A DNA stretch of 6,197 nt from Pseudobutyrivibrio sp. GTDB taxonomy: Bacteria; Bacillota; Clostridia; Lachnospirales; Lachnospiraceae. A program made the translations under genes and the position numbers. This document shows positions 1-5,373 of this stretch, piece after piece (positions within the stretch are counted from its first letter, which is position 1; each line of letters starts with the position of its first letter). Under the pieces are notes generated by a model. That model saw only the letters and a program-made list of their open reading frames with translations. It was not told the origin of the DNA and did no database searches. The stretch spans positions 1-6,197 of the forward strand of contig JAFYYE010000073.1 in NCBI GenBank assembly GCA_017557715.1, in the 5' to 3' direction.

Positions 1-1677
1 TTATTGGGAATCTTATCAATTTTTTCAAATGTGATGGCACTCTTTAACCTGAGCAAGGTTAATCATACAGCAACAAAGATTGCGGATGAATATATGGTGG
101 CAATAACAGAGCTTGATACAATTGGCCAGACAGCTAAGGATATTCATTCACTTGCACTTTCTCATATAGTTGCTACTGATTTTGACACAATGACTTCAGT
201 GGTATTAAAGATAGAAGAAGAGGAAGCTGTTTTGGATAGTACTATGGATGAGTATGGAAATCAGTTTGCCGCTGAAGATACAAATTTTGAAACAATGAAA
301 GCTGACTTCCAAAGCTTTAAGGATTCCATAATGATTCTTCTGGCACAGAGTGCTAATCAGAGAACAAAGGATGCTTACGCTACAGCAAACGGTCAGGTGG
401 CCGAAAGTGCACAGAAGCTGAATCAGGATATAGATAAAGTCATTGCAGCAATTCATACTGATTCTGACGCTCAAAGACAGGCTTTATCTACTGCAAATAT
501 GGTTGCTAGTTTTGCAAGTTTGGTAATTGTAATTATAAGTATAATTTCAGTAATTGCGGCGGTTATAGTTGTTGCCAGAAAAATTTTGCGCCCAGTTACT
601 AGGGCGGAATCAGAGCTTCATGAAATTATTGATGGAATAAATAATAGAGAAGGTGATCTAACAAGAAGATTAACGATTGAGTACAACGATGAAATAGGAA
701 TGCTTAGTCGCGGTATTAATGAGTTTATAGAACGTCTTCAGGGTATTTTTATCATGATTACCAATAACTCAACAGCTATGGACAAGGTAGTTAATGATGT
801 TATGGGAAGTGTTAAAACATCAAATGACAGTGCTTCGGATTTGTCAGCTTTAACAGAAGAGCTTTCTGCCACCATGCAGGAGGTTGCAAATAGTGCTGGC
901 ATGATAAATAACAATACAGAGCAGGTAAGAATCGAAGTTGATGAAATGGCTGAGAAGAGCCGTGAAATCAATGAATATTCTAAGACCATGAAGGAGCATG
1001 CTGACGTGATGGAGCAGAATGCAAGAGAGAATATGGATGAGACTAATAAGAAAGTTGATGATATTCTTGCAGCTTTAAATCAGGCAATCACTGATAGCCA
1101 GAGCGTAGATCAGGTTAACTCACTTACTGATGATATTATGAGCATTGCCAGTCAGACTAATCTTCTTTCACTTAATGCTTCAATCGAAGCGGCCCGTGCA
1201 GGTGAAGCTGGTAAGGGCTTTGCAGTTGTTGCAGATGAGATTGGTGGTCTTGCAGAAAACAGCCGTCAGACTGCTGCCAATATTCAGGAGATTAACTCTG
1301 TAGTAGTTAATGCGGTTCATAACCTTGCAGATAATGCAAATGAGTTAGTAGATTACATGCAGAATTCTATTCTTCCAGAATTTGAACGTTTCGTAGAAGA
1401 TGGTGAAAAGTATAAGGATAATGCTGATTATATTGAATCGGTTATGGCTGATTTTACTGATAAAACAGAAGGTTTTAAGGATACATTTACAGAGATAGCA
1501 GAATCCATTAGTAGTATTACCTCGGCCATAGAAGATGGTGTTAAGGGCGTTTCTTCTGCAGCCGAAAGCACTCAGAATCTGGTATATGATATGGATAATA
1601 TTTCTAAACGTATGGACGAGAACCAGAAGATAGCTGGAGAGCTTGAAGAGGAAACAGCTATTTTTACAAAGATTTAG
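1..1677 (+). CDS. Methyl-accepting chemotaxis protein (5'-truncated by window edge)
   Basis: Membrane chemoreceptor that signals through CheW/CheA to the flagellar motor. The frame is open from base 1. The TTG at position 4 is probably not the true start, because the first residues (LLGILSIFSNVMALF) look like the second half of transmembrane helix 1. Numbering from that TTG: residues about 20-160 form a helical extracytoplasmic region of four-helix-bundle size; about 166-190 is a strongly hydrophobic TM2; about 192-247 is a HAMP domain, with the usual proline (P197) and a DEIG motif (229-232). The rest is the long cytoplasmic coiled coil. The hairpin tip around 380-420 is near-canonical (SQTNLLSLNASIEAARAGE, then GKGFAVVADEI), so CheA/CheW coupling should be intact. 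No C-terminal CheR/CheB-docking pentapeptide is visible; the protein ends EEETAIFTKI. Tandem stops TAG TAA end the gene. The ligand cannot be predicted. Family call very secure; true start lies outside the window. Confidence 0.96.
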   Translation, partial: LLGILSIFSNVMALFNLSKVNHTATKIADEYMVAITELDTIGQTAKDIHSLALSHIVATDFDTMTSVVLKIEEEEAVLDSTMDEYGNQFAAEDTNFETMKADFQSFKDSIMILLAQSANQRTKDAYATANGQVAESAQKLNQDIDKVIAAIHTDSDAQRQALSTANMVASFASLVIVIISIISVIAAVIVVARKILRPVTRAESELHEIIDGINNREGDLTRRLTIEYNDEIGMLSRGINEFIERLQGIFIMITNNSTAMDKVVNDVMGSVKTSNDSASDLSALTEELSATMQEVANSAGMINNNTEQVRIEVDEMAEKSREINEYSKTMKEHADVMEQNARENMDETNKKVDDILAALNQAITDSQSVDQVNSLTDDIMSIASQTNLLSLNASIEAARAGEAGKGFAVVADEIGGLAENSRQTAANIQEINSVVVNAVHNLADNANELVDYMQNSILPEFERFVEDGEKYKDNADYIESVMADFTDKTEGFKDTFTEIAESISSITSAIEDGVKGVSSAAESTQNLVYDMDNISKRMDENQKIAGELEEETAIFTKI

Positions 1678-1723
1678 TAATTGATTTTTCTGTGAATACC
1701 TTTAGAACTTAATAATATTATAG

Positions 1724-1751
1724 TTGACAGTATCTCCTAGTATGATATACT
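1724..1751 (+). promoter_or_regulatory. Predicted sigma-A promoter of the aldolase gene
   Basis: A perfect -35 box TTGACA (1724-1729) is followed after 16 bp by TATACT (1746-1751), one mismatch from the -10 consensus. Transcription would start near 1758, giving a leader of about 50 nt before the ATG at 1809. The spacer and the -10 lie inside a perfect palindrome, so the promoter is probably repressible. A second TATAAT at 1761-1766 has no acceptable -35 at the right distance and is less likely to be used. Confidence 0.7.
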
Positions 1752-1761
1752 AGGAGATACT
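1729..1761. promoter_or_regulatory. Perfect 33-bp palindrome over the promoter: likely repressor operator
   Basis: The arm AGTATCTCCTAGTAT (1729-1743) is the exact reverse complement of ATACTAGGAGATACT (1747-1761), with three bases, GAT, between them. Each arm has the pentamer AGTAT (or ATACT) at both ends, so four units lie at 1729, 1739, 1747 and 1757; within each arm the unit starts are 10 bp apart, about one helical turn. The element runs from the last base of the -35 box past the -10 box, the classic position for a repressor that blocks RNA polymerase. It is not a good terminator because no T-run follows. The predicted start site lies near the right-hand end, so the full hairpin would not be in the transcript. 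No regulator gene is adjacent, so the binding family is unknown. Confidence 0.65.
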
Positions 1762-1808
1762 ATAATGCTTTTAATCGCTAAAGTAAATATACAACGGAGG
1801 ACATAAAG

Positions 1809-2783
1809 ATGAAGGATATTTCAGCGCTTCTCGAAGTACGAGAGAGTGTACGTGTAGTCGATGCAACACTTAGAGATGGAGGTCTTGTTAATGACTTTTA
1901 TTTTTCAGATGATTTTGCAAAGGCTCTTTATTTAACAAATGTAAAGGCCGGGGTTGATTACATGGAGATGGGTTATCGCGCTGATAAGGAGCAGTTTGAT
2001 GAGTCAAAATTTGGTCCATGGAAGTTTTCATCTGATGAATATATTAGAAAGATTGTCGGAGACAACGATACAGATTTAAAGATTGCCATCATGGCAGATG
2101 TTGGAAGATGTAACTACAAAGAGGATATTCATGATAAGGCTGAAAGCCCAGTTGACTTAATCAGAGTTGCAACTTACCTTCACCAGCTTCCTGGTGCTGT
2201 TGCCATGATTGAAGATGCAGCAAAGAAGGGCTATGAGACTACATGTAATATTATGGCTATTTCTACAGCATCCATGGATGATGTAAAGGCAGCTCTTGAT
2301 ATTGTTTGTCAGACTCCAATTTCATGCGTCTATATCGTAGATAGCTATGGTTCACTTTACCCAGAGCAGATTCAGCGTATTGCAGATATTTACTGTAATG
2401 CTGCTGCTAAATATGGTAAAAAGGTTGGTATGCACGCCCATGATAATCAGAAGCTTGCATTCGCAAATACGATAGAGGCTGTTGGTGACAATGTAGATTA
2501 CCTTGATGGTACATACTGTGCTATGGGACGTGGCGCTGGAAACTGTGCCATGGAGCTTCTCTTAGGATTCCTTAAGAACCCTAAATATAAGGAAAGATAT
2601 GCTATCAAGTTCGTAGAGGACTTTATGGTGCCACTTAAGGAGCAGGGCATTGTTTGGGGTTATGACATGCAGTACCTTACAACAGGTCTTTTAAATCAGC
2701 ACCCAAGGACTGCTATCGAATTTACAAAGCAGGGTAGAAAGGATTATTTCGCATTCTACCAGGAAATGCTTAACATGGAATAA
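1809..2783 (+). CDS. DRE-TIM metallolyase (HMGL-like aldolase) of unknown substrate
   Basis: A 324-residue, probably cytosolic TIM-barrel carbon-carbon lyase or aldolase of the HMGL-like superfamily, which includes HMG-CoA lyase, isopropylmalate synthase and 4-hydroxy-2-oxovalerate aldolase. Visible signatures: strand 1 with DATLRDGG (R22, D23), the following-strand glutamate in YMEMG (E53), the metal-binding HAHDN (H209, H211), and the glycine-rich GRGAGN (240-245). These give the Asp/Arg/Glu and two-His active-site set expected of the superfamily. It is only a single barrel: the leucine-sensing domain of isopropylmalate synthase is missing. The RDG(S/M)HA-type histidine of true 4-hydroxy-2-oxovalerate aldolases is replaced by RDGGLVND, and no acylating aldehyde dehydrogenase is adjacent. 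From memory, similar DxTLRDGG proteins occur in polysaccharide loci, which fits the neighbouring glycosyltransferase only loosely. The start is supported by GGAGG at 1796-1800, 8 nt upstream. Superfamily secure, reaction unassigned. Confidence 0.9.
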   Translation: MKDISALLEVRESVRVVDATLRDGGLVNDFYFSDDFAKALYLTNVKAGVDYMEMGYRADKEQFDESKFGPWKFSSDEYIRKIVGDNDTDLKIAIMADVGRCNYKEDIHDKAESPVDLIRVATYLHQLPGAVAMIEDAAKKGYETTCNIMAISTASMDDVKAALDIVCQTPISCVYIVDSYGSLYPEQIQRIADIYCNAAAKYGKKVGMHAHDNQKLAFANTIEAVGDNVDYLDGTYCAMGRGAGNCAMELLLGFLKNPKYKERYAIKFVEDFMVPLKEQGIVWGYDMQYLTTGLLNQHPRTAIEFTKQGRKDYFAFYQEMLNME

Positions 2784-2784
2784 T

Positions 2785-3939
2785 TTATATTGCGCTTAAT
2801 AACTTTTTAGTTATTTCAGTCCAGGTATGGTTTTTTGAAGCTATTTCATAACCTTCCTGGGCTATTTTTTTAAGCTTGTCCAAATCCTTTAGGCTCTCGT
2901 CCACGATAAAAGTGGCTTCATCTATATTTTTCAAATCAAAGAATAATATGTTTTTATTATTTTGATATTCTTTTTCAAGCAAGATTGTAGGGTCAGTAAG
3001 AGTAACAGCTCCATTTAGCTGTGAAGAGAATACTCTGTCGTGACTTCCAGCTTTAAAATTAGGCATAATATTTACTGAGATTTTTGCCTTCGTAAATACG
3101 GTAAATGTCAGATTAAAAGGTAGTTCTTTATGTATTGTGGCATGCTTAAGTGGAAGCTCATCCCAAAGAGCTCCAAAAAGATGAAGTGGATGCTCACATT
3201 TATCCAGTGCTTTCACGAGTTTTTTTCTGTTTAAACATCTTACGTAGGCATCAGCCAAATAAAAGGTTTGTGTGTGAAGTGGTTTATCCAGATTAATGTA
3301 GTCGTATATATCTGTTTCAGATAGCATATCTACAGCTTTTTCTATGGTAAGAGTGCTGTCAGTCTTTAGCATTTCTATTAGTTCATAAACGGTTTCAGCT
3401 ACAGGTGCAGGCATATTGTTAATGGCTTTTTCTAAACGCGCAGGAGCTGTGTAGGTACCAGAAAAAAGAATATCGTAATTACGATTTTCAAAATTATCCC
3501 AATCTATTTGATCTTTGCCAAAAGCCAATTCTCCAGTCATTGGGGTTGCTGTAACGGATTTTATGTGAGGATAGTATTTTTGTATATATTTTTTATGATT
3601 ATCATCCAAACATACTACGTGAAAATTTGAGATTTTATGTTTAAGAGAATCGTGATGATACAAAGGATGGTCGAGAATTATATCGAAAAAAGGAGCATCT
3701 ACATGGTCTAAAAAGTAAGTATCATCATCCATTAATGCTCTAGGCAAATCAGAGTTGAAATCAAACATGGCGTCATAATGCATTCCAACATATTGCTCTA
3801 AATCATCAAGCTGATTTTCATCTACCTTAAAATATTCTACCGTATGACCAAGCTGAGTCAGGGCGTTTCCAAGAGAATCCCCGAAATAGAGATAGGAATT
3901 GTAGCAGACAGTTTTCATTTCAAATATAAGAAAATTCAT
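2785..3939 (-). CDS. CgeB-like GT-B family glycosyltransferase
   Basis: A 384-residue, probably cytosolic glycosyltransferase with no signal peptide or membrane helix visible. The N-terminal half has features of the DUF3880-type domain that precedes many CgeB-like transferases: an early GDSLGNALTQLGH segment (20-32) and the FFDIILDHPLYHHD segment (84-97), whose DHP resembles the family's D-x-P turn. The second Rossmann half begins around YDILFSGTY (155-163). It carries LHLFGALWD (252-260) and a late donor-site region with KISVNIMP (286-293) and GSHDRVFSSQLNGAVTLTD (298-316), matching the Glyco_trans_1_2 pattern of nucleotide-sugar binding followed by an invariant-type R-x-F. The C terminus (NHTW...) is also typical. 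The acceptor is unknown; surface glycan, flagellin or spore-coat modification are all possible. GGGGTGA a few bases upstream of the ATG supports the start; M8 is a possible alternative. Transcribed divergently from the phosphopantetheinyl transferase and convergently to the aldolase. Confidence 0.85.
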   Translation of the reverse strand: MNFLIFEMKTVCYNSYLYFGDSLGNALTQLGHTVEYFKVDENQLDDLEQYVGMHYDAMFDFNSDLPRALMDDDTYFLDHVDAPFFDIILDHPLYHHDSLKHKISNFHVVCLDDNHKKYIQKYYPHIKSVTATPMTGELAFGKDQIDWDNFENRNYDILFSGTYTAPARLEKAINNMPAPVAETVYELIEMLKTDSTLTIEKAVDMLSETDIYDYINLDKPLHTQTFYLADAYVRCLNRKKLVKALDKCEHPLHLFGALWDELPLKHATIHKELPFNLTFTVFTKAKISVNIMPNFKAGSHDRVFSSQLNGAVTLTDPTILLEKEYQNNKNILFFDLKNIDEATFIVDESLKDLDKLKKIAQEGYEIASKNHTWTEITKKLLSAI

Positions 3940-3986
3940 AAACTCACCCCGAAAATTACCATGAATAGTAACATTGATTTAACCAA

Positions 3987-3995
3987 ATTTTAACA
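3987..3995 (-). promoter_or_regulatory. Possible extended -10 promoter for the glycosyltransferase
   Basis: Read on the minus strand, TGTTAAAAT combines a TG-n extension with TAAAAT, one mismatch from TATAAT. A start near 3980 would give a leader of about 40 nt to the ATG at 3939. No convincing -35 box lies 16-18 bp upstream, so the call rests on the extended -10 alone. Confidence 0.35.
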
Positions 3996-4020
3996 TACTT
4001 TTTACTCACTATGGTATACT
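3990..4020 (+). promoter_or_regulatory. Possible extended -10 promoter for the phosphopantetheinyl transferase gene
   Basis: TGGTATACT (4012-4020) is an extended -10 with hexamer TATACT. The best -35 is TTAACA (3990-3995), one mismatch from consensus but at a long 19-bp spacing. The transcript would have a leader of about 20 nt, containing the AAAGGGG ribosome binding site (4034-4040). The -35 overlaps the putative minus-strand -10 of the divergent gene. Confidence 0.5.
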
Positions 4021-4045
4021 TTGTATAAAGTAGAAAGGGGAATCT

Positions 4046-4702
4046 ATGATTAAAGCGGCTGCATATAATTGCGAACCACTACAAAATCCATTTATTTTTG
4101 ATGAAGTATACGACATGATTAGTCCTCAACGTAGGGCTCATGTTGATGAAGCAAAGACCTTAAAGGGAAAGTGTGAGCGCCTTGGAGCTTCTCATCTTTT
4201 GGAAAAGCTCCTTTGGGAGAATCACATCCAACGCCCTTATGTTTATTCAAACACCTCTCAAGGCAAACCAATTTTCATTCAACCTAAGAATGTTGATTTT
4301 AGTATTAGCCATGCTGATTTTTTTGCGGTAGCGGCTATTTCAGATAAACCGGTTGGCATTGATGTTGAGCGCATCAGACCTTACGACCCGGATTTGGTTA
4401 AGCGATTTTTTACAAAATATGATTTGGAATATTTGGAGTCAGTTAAAAAGAGTGAGGTAAATAAAAAGTTCACTGAGGTATGGACCTTTAAGGAGGCCAC
4501 CTGTAAGATGATGGACAGGCCATTGATGCAGGTGCTTCAATGGGTGGATTTTAGCGAGTACTGCGATTGCGAAAAAGGAAAAACCGAATGGACAAAGCAG
4601 GGATTTGAATTTAGAGATTATTACATCACCCTTTGCTACGAGGATAAACGACAACCTATTCAGATGGGCTTATATAATCCGTATGATGGGAAGTACTATT
4701 AA
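4046..4702 (+). CDS. Sfp-type 4'-phosphopantetheinyl transferase
   Basis: Transfers the 4'-phosphopantetheine arm of coenzyme A to a serine of an acyl, peptidyl or aryl carrier protein, converting apo to holo form; cytosolic and Mg-dependent. At 218 residues it has the two-lobed Sfp-type size. Diagnostic motifs: GKP (73-75), FSISH with H89, GIDVE with D106 and E108, and WTFKEATCK with E150 and K154. These sit at almost the same numbers as the CoA-, Mg- and base-contributing residues recalled for Bacillus subtilis Sfp (H90, D107, E109, E151, K155), so it should be active. The start follows AAAGGGG with a 5-nt spacer. It is a single-gene unit with its own promoter and terminator. No carrier protein, NRPS or PKS gene is in the window, so the target (fatty-acid ACP or a secondary-metabolite carrier) is open. 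Family assignment is firm; no specific symbol is given because substrate range is unknown. Confidence 0.95.
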   Translation: MIKAAAYNCEPLQNPFIFDEVYDMISPQRRAHVDEAKTLKGKCERLGASHLLEKLLWENHIQRPYVYSNTSQGKPIFIQPKNVDFSISHADFFAVAAISDKPVGIDVERIRPYDPDLVKRFFTKYDLEYLESVKKSEVNKKFTEVWTFKEATCKMMDRPLMQVLQWVDFSEYCDCEKGKTEWTKQGFEFRDYYITLCYEDKRQPIQMGLYNPYDGKYY

Positions 4703-4740
4703 CAGAATTCTTAGTACTTCCTATTTTAATTATTTAATAA
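4686..4740 (+). terminator. Intrinsic terminator overlapping the end of the phosphopantetheinyl transferase gene
   Basis: GGAAGTACTA (4689-4698) pairs perfectly with TAGTACTTCC (4712-4721). One G-T wobble and two further A-T pairs extend the stem to 4686/4724. The loop is 13 nt and contains the stop codon's last bases. TTTTAATTATTT follows directly. The left arm encodes the last residues of the enzyme. The tail is only moderately T-rich, so efficiency is uncertain, but position and stem quality argue for termination ahead of the ilvN promoter. Confidence 0.7.
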
Positions 4741-4755
4741 AAATTGAACTTCTTA

Positions 4756-4783
4756 TTGACATATATATGGTTTGTGATAGAAT
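4756..4783 (+). promoter_or_regulatory. Predicted sigma-A promoter of the ilvN-ilvC operon
   Basis: Perfect -35 TTGACA (4756-4761), 16-bp spacer, then TAGAAT (4778-4783) preceded by an extended TGA. Transcription would begin near 4790, leaving a leader of roughly 45 nt before ilvN. That is far too short for the T-box or attenuator leaders that often control ilv genes in Firmicutes, so regulation, if any, should act at the promoter or through the small hairpin in the leader. Confidence 0.75.
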
Positions 4784-4798
4784 TCTATTTAGTTTCAT

Positions 4799-4816
4799 GC
4801 TTCACAGTAGTGAAGT
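4799..4816 (+). promoter_or_regulatory. Small hairpin in the ilvN leader
   Basis: CTTCAC (4800-4805) pairs with GTGAAG (4810-4815) around an AGTA loop; a G-T wobble adds a seventh pair. It lies between the predicted transcription start and the ribosome binding site AAGGAG (4821-4826). It could be a 5' mRNA-stabilising or translation-modulating hairpin, or a DNA operator just downstream of the start. The pairing is directly visible; its function is inference. Confidence 0.4.
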
Positions 4817-4834
4817 GGAAAAGGAGTGTAATTT

Positions 4835-5335
4835 ATGGAGTCTACAAAAGTTCTTTCTATTTTAGTTGAGAATACACCAGGTCTTACAAGCCGTATTTCA
4901 GGCTTATTTTCACGAAGAGGGTACAATATAGACAGCTTTTCAGCTGGCGTTACCGCTGATCCAAGATATACCAGAGTCACTATTGTTACTCATGGTGATG
5001 AAATGGTTTTGGAGCAGATAGAAAAGCAGGTTTCAAAGCTTACGGATGTAGTAGATTTAAAGGTGCTTGAGCACGGTACTTCTGTTACAAGAGAGCTTAT
5101 GCTTGTAAAGATTTCAGCAAGAAGTACAGATAGACAGGATGTCCTTACTATTGTAGAGATTTTTCATGGTAAGGTTGTTGATGTTACACATGATTCAATG
5201 GTTCTTGAAATCACTGGTGGACAGAAAAAGCTTGAATCATTCTTAGACATGCTTGGTGATTACGATATTTTAGAGCTTGCCCGTACAGGTCTCACAGGAC
5301 TTACTCGAGGAAGCGACGATGTTGTAATTCTTTAA
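4835..5335 (+). CDS. ilvN: Acetolactate synthase small (regulatory) subunit
   Basis: Regulatory subunit of acetohydroxyacid synthase, the first common enzyme of valine, leucine and isoleucine synthesis. It binds and activates the catalytic subunit IlvB and confers valine feedback inhibition. The 166-residue length matches the family (E. coli IlvH is 163). Residues about 5-75 form an ACT domain (LVENTPGLTSRISGLFSRRG, then YNIDSF); about 84-158 form the C-terminal domain, with RELMLVKI and ARTGLTGLTRG. N13, G16, S19 and N31 align with E. coli IlvH N11, G14, S17 and N29, positions where valine-resistant changes are known from the literature, so valine sensing is probably retained. AAGGAG at 4821-4826, 8 nt upstream, supports the start. 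ilvC follows after 38 bp with no promoter visible between, so they are co-transcribed. Unusually, no ilvB lies immediately upstream. The name ilvH is equally used for this protein. Confidence 0.96.
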   Translation: MESTKVLSILVENTPGLTSRISGLFSRRGYNIDSFSAGVTADPRYTRVTIVTHGDEMVLEQIEKQVSKLTDVVDLKVLEHGTSVTRELMLVKISARSTDRQDVLTIVEIFHGKVVDVTHDSMVLEITGGQKKLESFLDMLGDYDILELARTGLTGLTRGSDDVVIL

Positions 5336-5373
5336 TACATCAAAAATAATAAACTAAACAGGAGGATAATTGA

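Noticed and set aside
205..989. Minus-strand open frames (205-474, 738-989) under the chemoreceptor
   Set aside because: They are antisense to a secure coding region, with no ribosome binding site or recognisable domain.
1729..1770. Palindrome read as a rho-independent terminator for the chemoreceptor gene
   Set aside because: The stem is followed by ATAATGCTTTT rather than a T-tract, and it is superimposed on a consensus promoter, so an operator is the better reading. It could still slow read-through from upstream as RNA.
1678..1808. Riboswitch or small RNA in the chemoreceptor-aldolase spacer
   Set aside because: Only about 50 nt lie between the predicted transcription start and the ATG, and no structured aptamer-like pairing is visible there.
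2798..2815. Inverted repeat AATAAC / GTTATT around a TTTTA loop as a terminator for the aldolase
   Set aside because: A six-pair stem with a single G-C pair and no following T-run is too weak, and it lies inside the opposing gene's coding sequence.
4704..4786. Two copies of AGAATTCT (4704-4711 and 4779-4786) as a paired regulator site
   Set aside because: One copy is in the terminator loop and the other overlaps the -10 of the ilvN promoter; an 8-bp AT-rich palindrome recurring once in AT-rich DNA is easily chance.
4605..4865. Open frame spanning the phosphopantetheinyl transferase end, the intergenic region and the ilvN start
   Set aside because: It crosses a terminator and a promoter, overlaps two secure genes in another frame, and its translation resembles nothing known.
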